Shown here: piece after piece, positions 1 to 9,803 of the stretch
Position numbering within the stretch: the first letter of the stretch is position 1
Layout: every line of letters starts with the position of its first letter
Assembly (NCBI GenBank): GCA_024641705.1
Contig: JAHECO010000001.1
Coordinates: 62,001-126,000, forward strand
Direction: 5' to 3'
From: Candidatus Kryptoniota bacterium
GTDB lineage: Bacteria; Bacteroidota; Ignavibacteria; Kryptoniales; JAKASW01
DNA: 64,000 nucleotides
Notes under the pieces: model-generated
Seen by the model: the letters and a program-made list of their open reading frames with translations, nothing else
What the model was told of the DNA's origin: nothing
The model's database searches: none
Position numbers and translations under genes: made by a program

Positions 1-1
1 G

Positions 2-364
2 AGTGCAACGCTGAAACCCGAAACCATTGTCCTCCTTAGAATGATCGCAAAAGAGCTGGCGTCTCTGCCGAACCAAATTATCATCGAAGGTTATACCGAC
101 GCGCGCCCCTACGTGAGAAAGGACTATACAAACTGGGAGCTCAGTACGGACAGGGCCAACGCCGCAAGGCGGGTAATGCAGGACGGCGGCCTTCGTGAAA
201 AACAGATCCTGGAGGTGCGCGGTTACGGAGACAGAAGACTGAGGGATCCCGACCATCCCTATGATTTCTCGAACCGGAGAGTCAGCATTTTGGTGACTCC
301 TGCGATAAGCGACACGAGTGACGTAATAGAGAAAGTGGACACGGTAAGAATCGGGGGAAAGTAA
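2..364 (+). CDS. OmpA/MotB-type peptidoglycan-binding domain, 5' partial
   Basis: The frame is open to the left edge, so only the C-terminal domain is present; the ATG at 41 is internal, not the start. The residues fit the OmpA_C fold: an IIIEGYTD strand-turn with the peptidoglycan-contacting Asp, an ELSTDRA helix, and an FSNRRVSI ending that includes the conserved NRR arginine. The phrase ATLKPETIVLLRMIAKEL before it resembles MotB more than Pal, so this may be the stator protein MotB or another envelope-anchoring OmpA-family protein. It would act in the periplasm by holding its complex to the cell wall. No partner such as motA is visible in the window. The domain is seen; the MotB assignment is inferred. 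Confidence 0.75.
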   Translation, partial: SATLKPETIVLLRMIAKELASLPNQIIIEGYTDARPYVRKDYTNWELSTDRANAARRVMQDGGLREKQILEVRGYGDRRLRDPDHPYDFSNRRVSILVTPAISDTSDVIEKVDTVRIGGK

Positions 365-573
365 GCAGCCCCGAAGGCTCTATCGCTCTTGGGACCGGCG
401 ACACTTTCTCCTCATTCCGCATTCGCGAGCGCATTTTTCGTAATCGAATCGGCGGTCCTCGCCGAGCTAATCCCTCATTCTACTCTTCGACAACCCGAAG
501 CGTTGTTCCCCCTGCAACTTATTCGCCGCACACGGTGTTCGGTCTTTTATACTACCTGAAACAGGAGAGTGCC

Positions 574-2121
574 GTGAGAGCGAAGATTCACTTATCCGCA
601 CAAATACGAGCGACGTTATTTGCGGGTGCAGCCTTGATTGCGCTTGTCGCGCTGGTTGCGATGAGCCCGGCAACCCACGCAGTCAAGCCCGGGACGACCG
701 GCTACGACTGGTCTCAATTCAACTTCGACCAACAGCACAGCGGCAACAACACGAAAGAGAAGGAGATAAAGGCCGGGAACGTGAGCCGGCTGCACCGGCT
801 TTTTCGCGTTTCGCTGCCGGACGTTGCTGACGGCGCTCCGGCGTATCTGAGCGATGTCCGCACGACAGAAGGAACAATGAGCCTTCTCTTCCTCACGACC
901 CGAGACGGGCATATCGTCGCAGTGAACGCAAGAACGGGGAAGACCGTCTGGAAACACCAATACGGGCCCGGCGACTACAGGATAAACAACGGTCACCAGC
1001 CTGTCTATACCACATCCTCACCGGCCGTGGATCCGAACAGGGAGTTTGTCTATAGCTACGGACTCGACGGCTACGTGCACAAGTTCAGCGTCGCGAACGG
1101 CGAGGAGGTGAAATCCGGAGGATGGCCTGAACTATGTACTCTGAAGCCGTTCGATGAGAAGGGCTCTTCCGCCCTCGCGATTGCCACTGCCCGGAACGGG
1201 GCGTCGTATCTCTATGTGACAAACGGCGGCTACCTCGGAGACAGGGGAGACTACCAGGGGCACGTCACCGCGATCAACCTTCGCGACGGAGTCCAGCACG
1301 TCTTCAACGCGAACTGCAGCGACAACCCCGTCCACTTTGTGGAGCGCCCCGGCAAGCCCGACTGCCCGGCGGTGCAGACCGCCATATGGTCGAGGCCGGG
1401 CGTTATCTACGATCCCGCGACGGATAGGATCTATATGGCCACGGGCAACGGTCCCTTCGACCCGCAGAACCACGACTGGGGTGACACGATCTTCTCCCTC
1501 AACCCTGATGGCACAGGCCACGATGGGAATCCCGTCGATGCGTATACACCTGCTAACCATCATTACCTTAACGCGGCAGACTTAGACCTCGGGAGCACGG
1601 CACCGGCGATCTTGCCGACGCCGGCGGACTGCACTGTTCGCGACCTCGCGGTCCAGGGCGGGAAGGATATGAAGCTTCGGCTGGTCAACCTCGCGGATCT
1701 CAGCGGCGGGCGCGGACCGGGCCATGTCGGCGGGGAAATAGGGAAGCTTGTCGATGTACCGCAGGGCGGTATGGTGTTTACCCAACCGGCGGTGTGGGTG
1801 AACCCGGCGGACAAGTCGACCTGGGTATTTGTGGCGACTTACAGCGGCCTTTCGGCTCTGAAGCTTCATGTCGACAAGCGCGGCATGCCGAGTATCAAGG
1901 CGGCATGGCGGAACGACGACGAGGGGAGTTCGCCCATAATTGCCGACAACGTCCTGTACTGCGCGGGAAGCCACGACATGAGAGCCATCGACCCCACCAC
2001 AGGAAAGCTCCTGTGGCACGACACGAACATCGGTAAGATCCATTGGGAGAGTCCGATAGTGGTCAACGGTGTCCTCTACATAACCGATGAAGCGGGGGAT
2101 ATCACTGCATACGCCCTGTAG
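574..2121 (+). CDS. Secreted PQQ-like beta-propeller protein
   Basis: About 515 residues. I place the start at GTG 574 because AGGAG sits about 8 bases upstream and the first 35 residues then form a signal peptide (basic start, long hydrophobic run, cleavage near THA-VK). The upstream GTG 535 has no such site. The body shows repeated propeller blades of the PQQ/WD40-like type, for example VAVNARTGKTVWK near the N-terminus and RAIDPTTGKLLWH near the C-terminus, each a DxxTGKxxW turn. Cysteines lie in the middle insert around the sequence NCSDNP. The fold is clear, but I cannot see a quinone-binding site or a catalytic partner, so binding or assembly roles are as likely as a dehydrogenase. It is followed by two lipoprotein genes on the same strand. 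Confidence 0.75.
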   Translation: MRAKIHLSAQIRATLFAGAALIALVALVAMSPATHAVKPGTTGYDWSQFNFDQQHSGNNTKEKEIKAGNVSRLHRLFRVSLPDVADGAPAYLSDVRTTEGTMSLLFLTTRDGHIVAVNARTGKTVWKHQYGPGDYRINNGHQPVYTTSSPAVDPNREFVYSYGLDGYVHKFSVANGEEVKSGGWPELCTLKPFDEKGSSALAIATARNGASYLYVTNGGYLGDRGDYQGHVTAINLRDGVQHVFNANCSDNPVHFVERPGKPDCPAVQTAIWSRPGVIYDPATDRIYMATGNGPFDPQNHDWGDTIFSLNPDGTGHDGNPVDAYTPANHHYLNAADLDLGSTAPAILPTPADCTVRDLAVQGGKDMKLRLVNLADLSGGRGPGHVGGEIGKLVDVPQGGMVFTQPAVWVNPADKSTWVFVATYSGLSALKLHVDKRGMPSIKAAWRNDDEGSSPIIADNVLYCAGSHDMRAIDPTTGKLLWHDTNIGKIHWESPIVVNGVLYITDEAGDITAYAL

Positions 2122-2270
2122 AGAAAAGCTTCTTCCGGGAGGAAAGCCGCACTCCCGTATTCAATCGACAATTGACCTGTTAAGAGACAAGTCCTTGCTT
2201 TGAGACTTTCGCGCCTATCCGTTACCTTGCGTTTAAGAAAGATCTATCAACGGTACAGCAAGGGCATCGC

Positions 2271-3209
2271 ATGGATTTGTCGTTTCAATTGTCGCGTTCT
2301 TATGAACTTTTCAAGTTTGCAGCTGTCTTAACACTTTCCGTCGCAGTTGTCTCGTTGACCGGGTGTTCCCGGTCTCATACCAATCCGGCTGAATCGAACA
2401 ATGGTCCGGCGGTCGTCGCCGGCATTTTCGGCGGGTTCTACTCCGACACGACGAGTTCAACGATGAACGACCTCCGCTCGTCGGGTTTCACTACCGTGCT
2501 TATCTGGAGCATTCACATCGACACGGCGGGAAACCTGTCTCTCAATGACGACCGGATAATCTCCGACGGAGCATATGTCGGTTCTCCATCGTGGCCCGGT
2601 CTCCTCGCAACACTGAAGCAGGCGCCTACCTCGGTGAACCGAATTGAAATATCCATCGGTGCATGGGGCACGAGCGACTTTCACAATGTTAGAAGTCTCA
2701 TCGACTCGCAGGGTGCCGATTCTACGACCATGCTGTACAGGAACTTCAAGATCCTGAAGGGTGTCACCGGCGCAGACGCGGCCGACTTTGACGATGAGGA
2801 CCTCTATGACGCCGATGCGACTTCGGCGTTTGGAGAGATGCTGGGAGCCATCGGTTATAAGATATCGCTTTGCCCCTACCGTGACGTAACTTACTGGCAG
2901 ACAGTCAGGTCTCGGCTCGGCAGCAAGGTGGACGCTGTCTGGCTTCAGTGCTACGCGGGGGGAGCGGGAAATGATCCCGCATCATGGAGTAAAGCCCTGG
3001 GGGTCACTGTCTATCCCGGGCTGTGGTCCAATCATGGGAGTGACTGTTCGGAGGGAAACAACCCGGCGCAGGTGCAGACGCAGATGGCGATCTGGAGGAG
3101 CGCGTCCGGTGTGAAGGGGGGATTCATGTGGTACTACGACGATATCCGGCATTGCGGACCATCCACCGCTGCATATGCTTCTGCGATCACGTCGGCTATG
3201 GGCGGGTAA
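2271..3209 (+). CDS. Lipoprotein with TIM-barrel, GH18-like domain
   Basis: 312 residues. An N-terminal hydrophobic stretch ends in a lipobox (LTGC, Cys about 32), so it is probably an outer-membrane or periplasmic lipoprotein. The rest looks like a single beta/alpha barrel: GIFGGFYSD at the start, then alternating strands, with the acidic motif ADAADFDDEDLYD near residue 170. This resembles the DxxDxD-E active-site strand of family 18 glycoside hydrolases and chitinase-like binding proteins, and a GGFMWYYDD segment closes the barrel. The acidic cluster suggests hydrolase activity on a glycan, but the exact GH18 spacing cannot be confirmed by eye. It could be a non-catalytic sugar-binding barrel. 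Neighbours give no substrate clue. Confidence 0.5.
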   Translation: MDLSFQLSRSYELFKFAAVLTLSVAVVSLTGCSRSHTNPAESNNGPAVVAGIFGGFYSDTTSSTMNDLRSSGFTTVLIWSIHIDTAGNLSLNDDRIISDGAYVGSPSWPGLLATLKQAPTSVNRIEISIGAWGTSDFHNVRSLIDSQGADSTTMLYRNFKILKGVTGADAADFDDEDLYDADATSAFGEMLGAIGYKISLCPYRDVTYWQTVRSRLGSKVDAVWLQCYAGGAGNDPASWSKALGVTVYPGLWSNHGSDCSEGNNPAQVQTQMAIWRSASGVKGGFMWYYDDIRHCGPSTAAYASAITSAMGG

Positions 3210-3259
3210 AATTTTTCTCGGATTGTGCGTCAAACAGCTAACAAGATAGTGGAGGACCG

Positions 3260-4015
3260 ATGAGACGCTTACTGCTGAACGCCGGAATCGCTGTTATCGC
3301 GGCGACCTTTGCCGCGTGCGCGGGTCCGGAAATCCTTTTTAATACCTCGCCTGTATCAAGCAATACGGTCTGGTATTCCGGAAGAGAGTTCGTCACAGAG
3401 ACCGAAGACAGCGTTACCGTTTCGGTTGCCTTTGAGAACGAGCTCGAGGGTGTCATGACGTATTATGTTGTTGTCGGGAACCTGGGGTCCATACCGATCT
3501 TGGTAGCCCCGGAAAATATTTATTATGAGGGGACCTACCAAGAGATAACACAGGTGAGTGATTTCTGGACTGCGAATATAAGTTTCGACACGCTTAACGG
3601 GAATGACACGATGTACGCCATCAATCCGGAAACAGCGCTTCAGGGAATCGATCAACAGGTGGCGCAGGCTAATGCGACATATGCAAACCAAACCGGACTG
3701 AACGCAGCCACCGGGCTGCTTCAGCTTGTCGGCGATGTCACGACCATCGGCCAGAAGAAAACGAAGGAAGAATTACATCGGGAAGACGAGGCAAGAAGAA
3801 ACCTGGCGGAATCCCAGGCCAGTAACAATATCAATTACTCGCTGCAGTCGGCAAGTCTTGGCGACCAGAGGGCGTACTGGGAGAACGCTGCACTGAGGAA
3901 AACCACTCTCTTTCAGGATAACGCCATCGGAGGGAGAGTACGAATCCCGGTGGACTTAAGTGATTGGGACGGAATGACGTGGAAGCGGCTTGAGGATCGA
4001 CGGGGCCGGGTTTGA
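3260..4015 (+). CDS. Hypothetical lipoprotein
   Basis: 251 residues, with GGAGG a few bases before ATG 3260. The first 21 residues form a lipoprotein signal with lipobox AAC at Cys about 21, so the mature protein should be anchored in the envelope. The N-terminal half is rich in beta-strand (TVSVAFENELEG, TYYVVVGNLG) and may be an immunoglobulin-like module. The second half is charged and helical (KKTKEELHREDEARR). I do not recognise the family. It ends 17 bases before the convergent permease gene. Confidence 0.6.
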   Translation: MRRLLLNAGIAVIAATFAACAGPEILFNTSPVSSNTVWYSGREFVTETEDSVTVSVAFENELEGVMTYYVVVGNLGSIPILVAPENIYYEGTYQEITQVSDFWTANISFDTLNGNDTMYAINPETALQGIDQQVAQANATYANQTGLNAATGLLQLVGDVTTIGQKKTKEELHREDEARRNLAESQASNNINYSLQSASLGDQRAYWENAALRKTTLFQDNAIGGRVRIPVDLSDWDGMTWKRLEDRRGRV

Positions 4016-4032
4016 AATGGACCTGTAGAGGG

Positions 4033-5274
4033 TTAGAATTTCCCTGCCGCCGAGTACAGGACCAGCAATGTTGTCCCTGAAAGCCAGGTCAGAAGCGCTA
4101 TCGTTCCGCTCACCTTCGTGAATTCCCAGAACCTGATGGGGGCTCCTCCCTTTGAAAGTTCGAGTACTATCATGTTGGCGACGGATCCGGCCACGGTCAG
4201 ATTGCCTGCGAACGTTGAGCTCATCGCGAGCACAAGCCACATCAGCATGGGTGAGCTGAACGCCGTCATCCAATGCTGTACCACCATAACGTAGGGAACG
4301 TTTGATACGACATTCGAAAGGAGGAGCGATGCAAATGAAAATGTGGCGATCTGTCGCGGAAGGGAGACTGCGAAATACCCTTCGAGGAGTCGGTGAGCGT
4401 CGTCGACAAGGCCGACTCTGTTTATTCCGGCGACCACGACGAAAAGACTTGCGAAGAAGAGCAGGAGAGACCAGTTGACCTTCGCGAAGATCTCGTCGGG
4501 CCGTTTGTTGGCGGCAAGTACGAGGAACGAAGCTCCGAGGATGGCCATGAACGCCAGGCGTATGCCGAGAGAGAAGCCGATTATCACCACCGCCGTTACG
4601 AAAATCGACTTGTAGACCAGGGCTTTATCGACGATGGTGGCAATGCCGGTGTCGTACGGCTTCAGCTCCTGTCGCAGGCATTTACCGAAGAAGAAACGCA
4701 GCACGAGGTAATCGATTGCGAGACCCACGATTGCTATGGGAAGCATGGCGAGGAAGAATCCAAGGTATGGCCACCCGGAGAAGGTTCCGATGAGCATGTT
4801 CTGCGGGTTCCCGACGAGGGTCGCGACGCTCCCGATGTTCGCGCTCGAGGCAAGGGCTATCAGGTATGGCTTCGGATCGATTTTCGAACGCGAGGTGAGG
4901 AGAAGGACGAACGGGGTCATCATCAGACAGATGGTGTCGTTCACGAAAAGAGCCGAGAGTATCCCGGCCGAGATTATTATGATGAGGAGCAGGCCGTTCC
5001 CGGTCCGGGCCCGGCTCAGGACGAATGTCGCGACGAGGTCGAAGAACCCGCTGACCTGCAGATACGCCACGATCAACATCATCCCGAGAAGGAGAACGAT
5101 GGTATCCAGGTTGAGTGCCGAGTAGGCTTCGTTGATGGTGAGAACCCCGAAGGCGATCATTGCGACCGCCCCGATCATTGCTCCCGAGGTCCTATCTAGG
5201 TGAAGGAATGGTAGTCTCTGTGCGGATATGGTAAGATAAGTGAACGCAAAGATTGCGACCGCTGTGATGGTCAT
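4033..5274 (-). CDS. SLC13/ArsB-type anion permease (YbiR-like)
   Basis: 413 residues, almost entirely hydrophobic with about 11 membrane segments, so an inner-membrane transporter. The two halves each carry the helical-hairpin signature of the citrate/anion superfamily: LSALFVNDTICLMMTPF near residue 110 and LLSNVVSNVPYVM near 320, the conserved NDT and N-x-P elements. SANIGSVATLVGNPQN is typical of SLC13/NhaD/ArsB proteins. The substrate cannot be read from sequence; dicarboxylate, phosphate-like anions, arsenite or Na+/H+ exchange are all possible. It is the last gene of the long minus-strand run and lies 6 bases after a small protein gene. The family is confident, the substrate unknown. 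Confidence 0.8.
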   Translation of the reverse strand: MTITAVAIFAFTYLTISAQRLPFLHLDRTSGAMIGAVAMIAFGVLTINEAYSALNLDTIVLLLGMMLIVAYLQVSGFFDLVATFVLSRARTGNGLLLIIIISAGILSALFVNDTICLMMTPFVLLLTSRSKIDPKPYLIALASSANIGSVATLVGNPQNMLIGTFSGWPYLGFFLAMLPIAIVGLAIDYLVLRFFFGKCLRQELKPYDTGIATIVDKALVYKSIFVTAVVIIGFSLGIRLAFMAILGASFLVLAANKRPDEIFAKVNWSLLLFFASLFVVVAGINRVGLVDDAHRLLEGYFAVSLPRQIATFSFASLLLSNVVSNVPYVMVVQHWMTAFSSPMLMWLVLAMSSTFAGNLTVAGSVANMIVLELSKGGAPIRFWEFTKVSGTIALLTWLSGTTLLVLYSAAGKF

Positions 5275-5280
5275 TCAGAA

Positions 5281-5568
5281 TCATATCTGGTGCAGCGTAT
5301 ACGAGCGAAGCTTGTCCGGCACCAGGCAATCGTTGATCTTGACGACGGTCTCGTCGAATGCGCTGTCGTCGGCATTCTGAAACGTCTCTTCGCTTTCGTA
5401 GGTATAGATTTCCATGAAGTTGTTCGGAGAACCTTGAACCTCGTACACTTCGAGCTTCGCGATTCCGGAGGACTCGTATCCGGATTTCAGTTCATTGATC
5501 AACGCAAGGTACTCTTCACGTTTTGAGGGCTGTACTTCGTAATTGATCTCCAGTAGAACTTTCGACAT
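5281..5568 (-). CDS. Small protein, possible dimeric alpha-beta barrel
   Basis: 95 residues with a strong AGGAGG site before ATG. The pattern (KVLLEINYEVQPSKREEYLALINELK, then helix, then NFMEIYTYESEETFQ) is the strand-helix-strand plan of small ferredoxin-like dimeric barrels such as ABM-domain proteins. No catalytic residues stand out. It sits tightly between DedA and the anion permease, and the three are probably co-transcribed. Function unknown. Confidence 0.6.
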   Translation of the reverse strand: MSKVLLEINYEVQPSKREEYLALINELKSGYESSGIAKLEVYEVQGSPNNFMEIYTYESEETFQNADDSAFDETVVKINDCLVPDKLRSYTLHQI

Positions 5569-6141
5569 TTATTCCTCCTGTTTTGGTTCGTCGGAAACCG
5601 GTTTCGTATTGGCCGTCCTGACAATCCAGTAAACCAAAGCCGCTATTGCAATAGCCACCGCAATCACGAACTCGATTCTTCCCAACCCGGTAACCGCGCT
5701 GATAGCTTCGCTGAAAAAATAACCAAGAAACCCATAAGAAACAGCCCAAATCAGTCCCGCGATCACATTAAACATCGTGAATTTAAGACGCGGCATCTTT
5801 GCCAGACCGCACATAACGATCAGGGCTGTCCTTAACCCGTATATATAACGTGCGAAAAGGACTATATATGTCCCATGTCTTGCAACAAGTCGTTCGGCCC
5901 GCGGCAGAGCGGACGCCACGTATTTGAACTTCTTCACGAACTCGTAGCCTTCCTGGCGCGCAAGGTGGAAGAAGAGCTGATCCCCGATGACCGAGCCGAG
6001 GAAAGCCGACATGATGGAAAGCTCGATGTTCAAGAATCCCTGATGTGCCAGTATGCCTGCTATGAGGAGTACTGTCTCTCCTTCGAAGAGGGTGATGACG
6101 AAAATCAGGAGGTAGCCGTATTGGTGGAGCAGCGTTTCCAT
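5569..6141 (-). CDS. DedA-family membrane protein
   Basis: 190 residues with several membrane helices. The N-terminal FEGETVLLIAGILAHQG and the SVIGDQLFFHLARQEG segment match the DedA/SNARE-associated motif: a Glu in the first re-entrant loop and a conserved G-D pair. The central FARYIYGLRTALIVMCG carries the F-x-R-x-x-x-G-x-R arginines needed for function in DedA proteins. Such proteins are half of a lipid-scramblase-like fold; bacterial members flip undecaprenyl phosphate or phosphatidylethanolamine. It starts 2 bases after the zincin stop codon, so the two are likely co-translated. Confidence 0.85.
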   Translation of the reverse strand: METLLHQYGYLLIFVITLFEGETVLLIAGILAHQGFLNIELSIMSAFLGSVIGDQLFFHLARQEGYEFVKKFKYVASALPRAERLVARHGTYIVLFARYIYGLRTALIVMCGLAKMPRLKFTMFNVIAGLIWAVSYGFLGYFFSEAISAVTGLGRIEFVIAVAIAIAALVYWIVRTANTKPVSDEPKQEE

Positions 6142-6142
6142 A

Positions 6143-6514
6143 CTAGTATCCGGCCTTCCTGATCTCCTGGTCGGTCATGCCGAAGTAGTGAGCGACTTCG
6201 TGGATCAAAACTTCCCTTATTCGCGACTCGACCTCGACATCGTTCCTGCAGTCCCGCTCTATGTTGTGCCGGAAGAGCTTTATCCTGTCCGGGATCACCG
6301 GGTACACTCCGTAGTCGGGTCCGCGCTTGTTGAGCGGCACTCCCGTGTAAAGCCCCAGAAGGGAGTAGGGATTGCGGATGCGAGCGCCCTTCATATCGTA
6401 TTCGTCGGGGAGGTCCTCCACCACGACGTGGACGTTCTCTATCTTCGACTTGAACTCTTCAGGCAATTCCTCGAAAGCCCTCTCCACGAGCATCTCAAAC
6501 CTTTCCTTGTCCAT
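6143..6514 (-). CDS. Minimal zincin-like metallopeptidase (MMP-like, PF06262 type)
   Basis: About 123 residues from the ATG at 6514, which has GGAG just upstream; a longer reading from 6550 would begin deep inside dapF with no ribosome site. The C-terminus shows HEVAHYFGM, the HExxHxxG zinc-binding motif, and NPYSLLGLYTGVPLNKRG is the conserved family strand near the middle. It has no signal peptide, so it is cytoplasmic. The start overlaps the end of dapF by about 20 bases, implying translational coupling. Substrates of this family are not well established. Confidence 0.8.
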   Translation of the reverse strand: MDKERFEMLVERAFEELPEEFKSKIENVHVVVEDLPDEYDMKGARIRNPYSLLGLYTGVPLNKRGPDYGVYPVIPDRIKLFRHNIERDCRNDVEVESRIREVLIHEVAHYFGMTDQEIRKAGY

Positions 6515-7370
6515 GCTCCAGATCCGCGATTTTGTGAGCACTTTCATCATAGAGCACTTTTCCCTTGAAGGCCACCGTCGCGCTCCCTTCGAGGACGAGC
6601 CTGGAAAAACTATCCCCCTTCTTTTCGAAATAGACCTTCAGTGTTTCGCCGCCGCTCGTCTTTATCTCGACGGGTGATGTCATGCCATACCTGATGCTGG
6701 CCGCGATCGCGCTGGCGACCGCGCCGGTCCCGCACGCGAGTGTCTCATTCTCGACGCCTCGTTCGTAGGTCCGCATCCGGATCCTGTTCTCTCCCTCCTG
6801 TTCGATCAGGTTGACGTTTGTTCCCTTCGGAAAGAGTTCGAAGTTGTAGCGGATCTTCCTGGCAATCGCGACAAGGTCGGCCGATGCGACGCTGTCGAAA
6901 GCGGTGCCGCCGAGGAGGACGGTGTGGTCCGTGTTCGGGTGAACGTAAGTCGCATCGAAATGTTGTGCCCCGATAGGGACTTGTACGGAAGGCGCCACCT
7001 TGTCCGGGTCGGGTAGATGAAGCCGGACTTTCCCGTCGTCGTGGACTTCGGCCGAGTAGGTCCCGCCGTGCGCGACAAATTTCGTCGGAGACTTGCAAAT
7101 ACCGTTCAGGACGGCGAATCTCGCTATGCATCTCCCTCCGTTGCCGCACATTCCGCCTTCGCTGCCGTCCGAGTTGAGATAGACCATCTCGAAATCGAGG
7201 GAGGGATGCTTCCTTAGAACAAGAAGCCCGTCGGCACCAATGCCGAACCCCTTGGCGCACAAGGCTCTTGCGAGGTCCGGGAGTTCTGTATGGATTGAAC
7301 CGTCGAAGTCGTTTATTACGACGAAATCGTTTCCGGCTCCGTTCATCTTCGTGAAATTAACTTCAATCAT
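6495..7370 (-). CDS. dapF: Diaminopimelate epimerase
   Basis: 291 residues, the normal family length. It converts LL- to meso-diaminopimelate for lysine and peptidoglycan synthesis. Both catalytic cysteines are in place: Cys75 in MCGNGGRC and Cys213 in LACGTGA, one from each pseudo-symmetric half. The start MIEVNFTKMNGAGNDF is the canonical N-terminus. The 174-base gap upstream to coaE has an AT-rich TATATTAT 10-20 bases before the start region and a weak hairpin, so dapF may have its own promoter, although I cannot identify a good -35. It overlaps the zincin gene downstream. Confidence 0.96.
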   Translation of the reverse strand: MIEVNFTKMNGAGNDFVVINDFDGSIHTELPDLARALCAKGFGIGADGLLVLRKHPSLDFEMVYLNSDGSEGGMCGNGGRCIARFAVLNGICKSPTKFVAHGGTYSAEVHDDGKVRLHLPDPDKVAPSVQVPIGAQHFDATYVHPNTDHTVLLGGTAFDSVASADLVAIARKIRYNFELFPKGTNVNLIEQEGENRIRMRTYERGVENETLACGTGAVASAIAASIRYGMTSPVEIKTSGGETLKVYFEKKGDSFSRLVLEGSATVAFKGKVLYDESAHKIADLEHGQGKV

Positions 7371-7544
7371 CTGTTTGTCTATAATATAACCACATGACGC
7401 CCCTTACGGAGCGTGAAAGTTAAAAATTCTGGTGCGGCACCGATCCTATATGTATCCGCCGGGGGGACGGCGAGGCTGTCAATCCCGGAGAGAAGGGGAA
7501 CGGAAGCGTGAACGGTCTATTGCAGAATAGTCTGCGCGTTACAG

Positions 7545-8237
7545 TCATTCATTTCCGGTCGGTGCCGAGGCAATGGAAGAGATTATGTTGTGCAGGAATT
7601 CTACCTTAGACTTCAAATCTTCAATTGAGCTGTCGTTCGCAATCGTGAAATCGGCAAGCTTCTCCTTTTCAGATTGCGGTATCTGGGCGTTGAGTCGCTT
7701 CATCACGTCCTGCTTGCCTATCCCCAGTTTTGCCGAGGCGCGCGCAACCGCGCTCTTACGGTCGGCTTTCACGAGGATCACGTAATCGAAATGTTCGGAG
7801 AGCTGGGCCTCATAGAGCAGGGGGACTTCTATGACTGCATAGCGGGTGTCTGCTCCTTCGCCGATTCGATTCGCAATGGCCGACATGATGGCCGGATGCA
7901 GGATGCTCTCGAGTTTCTTCCTCTTCTCGCCGCTGCCGAAGACTATCTTGCCCAGCTTCTCGCGGTTGATCGTCCCGTCAACAACTACCTGGTCCCCGAA
8001 AAACTCTACGACCCTGCTGCGTATGCCGGGGTCCGACTTAAGGAGCTCGTGTCCGATCGTGTCGGCGTTGAATATGGGGATTCCGAGTTCTGAAAACAGC
8101 GCGGCCACGGTGGACTTCCCGCTTCCGATGTTGCCGGTGAGCCCGATCCTCAGCGGTGCGTGCTTTCGGCCGTCGGACAGGAGGTCCGTAGAATTGTCAT
8201 GTCCCCGGGATGTACTGCCTTGTTTCCTATTTTGCAT
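7545..8237 (-). CDS. coaE: Dephospho-CoA kinase
   Basis: 230 residues. It phosphorylates dephospho-CoA, the last step of coenzyme A synthesis. The P-loop GNIGSGKST is at about 35-43, followed by [12 protein letters not shown] (Asp of the acceptor site) and [10 protein letters not shown] (LID/Walker-B-like region). The first 28 residues are a hydrophilic extension not typical of CoaE. The ATG lies 11 bases inside the rny reading frame (ATGCAAAATAG), so translation is coupled to rny; a later non-ATG start is possible but none is convincing. Confidence 0.93.
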   Translation of the reverse strand: MQNRKQGSTSRGHDNSTDLLSDGRKHAPLRIGLTGNIGSGKSTVAALFSELGIPIFNADTIGHELLKSDPGIRSRVVEFFGDQVVVDGTINREKLGKIVFGSGEKRKKLESILHPAIMSAIANRIGEGADTRYAVIEVPLLYEAQLSEHFDYVILVKADRKSAVARASAKLGIGKQDVMKRLNAQIPQSEKEKLADFTIANDSSIEDLKSKVEFLHNIISSIASAPTGNE

Positions 8238-9780
8238 AGGAGATGCTGCGCACCTCGCGTATCACCATTACTTTTATCTGGCCGGGATACTCCATCTGTT
8301 CCTGGATCTTCTGTGAGATCTCGTGCGCAAGCTGATCTGCGAAGATATCGTTCACTTTTTCGGGTTCGACGATGACGCGGACCTCTCTGCCTGCCTGGAT
8401 GGCGTAGGTCTTTCCGACGCCCGAGAAAGAGTTGGCGATGCTCTCCAGCTTCTCGAGGCGCTTTACGTATCCTTCGAGCGATTCCCGCCTTGCACCGGGC
8501 CTCGCGCCGCTGATGGCGTCTGCGGCCTGGACGATGGCGGCTATCGGGGTCTCCATCTCGATGTCTTCGTGGTGTGAGCCGATCGCGTTGGCCACGACAG
8601 GGTTCTCGCCGAACTTCCTGGCCACTTCGTAGCCGAGGAGGGCGTGCGGCCCTTCGACGCTCTTGTCGACGACCTTTCCGAGGTCATGGAACAGTCCGGC
8701 TCTCTTGGCCAGCGTGGAATCGAGACCAAGCTCGACTGCCATTAGCCCGCTGAGGAACGCGACTTCGATGCTGTGCTGGAGGACGTTTTGTCCGTAGCTC
8801 GACCTGTACTTCATCCTGCCTAGCATCTTCACTATCTCCGGGTGAACGCCGTGGATCCCGACCTCGAGGAGGGCATCCTCGCCGATCTGGATTATCTCTT
8901 CCTCCAGTTCGCTGCGGACTTTTTCGACGATCTCTTCGATCTTCGTGGGATGGATCCGTCCGTCGGCGATGAGTCTCTCGAGCGAGCTCTTGGCGATCTC
9001 GCGCCTGAACGGATCGAAACCGGATATCACCACCGCGTCGGGGGTGTCGTCGACGATTATATCGCACCCTGTCACAGCCTCGAACGACCGGATGTTTCTC
9101 CCCTCGCGGCCGATTATACGTCCTTTCATTTCCTCGTTTGGCAGGCTTACGACGCTGACGGTGGTTTCGACGGAGTGGTCGGCGGCGGTCCGCTGGATAG
9201 CCTGCACGATAATCTTCTGGGCTTCTTTCCTGGCCTCTATGCGGGCCCTCTCCCGGATTTCCCGTACTTCCAGGGATGCCTCGCTTCTTGCTTCGTTCGT
9301 AAGGTTCTCAATCAGAAGCTTCTTGGCGTCCTCCCGCGACACACCGGCAAGTTTCTCCAGCTTCTCGGTTTGCTGCTGGACGAGTTTGTCTGCCTCGCCC
9401 TCCTTAAGCTGGATGACCTTGCCTTTTTCCCGCAGTTCCATCTCCAGAGTTCGTACTGACTTCTCCTGCTGCCTCAGTGATTCCGCTTTCCGGTCGAGAT
9501 TCTCCTCCTTCGAGCTTAGCTGGCGCTCAATATTCTGTATTCTCTTCTGCTTCGAATTGTAATCGTTGTCGAGTTCCTGTCTCTTCCTGATCCATTCATC
9601 TTTTACTTCGATCAGCTTTTCTTTCTTTATGGCATTCGCCTCGCGTTCGGCCGTCTCGAGGATCTGTTTGGTTCTTTCTTCGACTGTCCCAAGCTTCTTC
9701 TTGGTCGTCTGTGCCTGAATGAACCACCCGATGAGGAACGCGGCCGCGCTGCATATTACAGCGACTGCTGTGGTTACCAT
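8227..9780 (-). CDS. rny: Ribonuclease Y
   Basis: 517 residues. This membrane-anchored endoribonuclease starts mRNA decay. An N-terminal transmembrane helix (about 3-22) is followed by a long coiled coil rich in Lys, Glu and Arg (about 30-190), a KH RNA-binding domain ([12 protein letters not shown] near 210) and an HD phosphohydrolase domain with LFHDLGK near 358 and the downstream SHHED histidines. TGGAGG precedes ATG. It lies between the candidate 6S RNA and coaE. Confidence 0.97.
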   Translation of the reverse strand: MVTTAVAVICSAAAFLIGWFIQAQTTKKKLGTVEERTKQILETAEREANAIKKEKLIEVKDEWIRKRQELDNDYNSKQKRIQNIERQLSSKEENLDRKAESLRQQEKSVRTLEMELREKGKVIQLKEGEADKLVQQQTEKLEKLAGVSREDAKKLLIENLTNEARSEASLEVREIRERARIEARKEAQKIIVQAIQRTAADHSVETTVSVVSLPNEEMKGRIIGREGRNIRSFEAVTGCDIIVDDTPDAVVISGFDPFRREIAKSSLERLIADGRIHPTKIEEIVEKVRSELEEEIIQIGEDALLEVGIHGVHPEIVKMLGRMKYRSSYGQNVLQHSIEVAFLSGLMAVELGLDSTLAKRAGLFHDLGKVVDKSVEGPHALLGYEVARKFGENPVVANAIGSHHEDIEMETPIAAIVQAADAISGARPGARRESLEGYVKRLEKLESIANSFSGVGKTYAIQAGREVRVIVEPEKVNDIFADQLAHEISQKIQEQMEYPGQIKVMVIREVRSISYAK

Positions 9781-9803
9781 ACCGAACCTCCAGGTTTATC
9801 TAC

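Noticed and set aside
4393-5199. 268-codon frame antisense to the anion permease
   Set aside because: Highly charged, Asp/Glu/His-rich product with no family; explained by the complement of membrane-helix codons.
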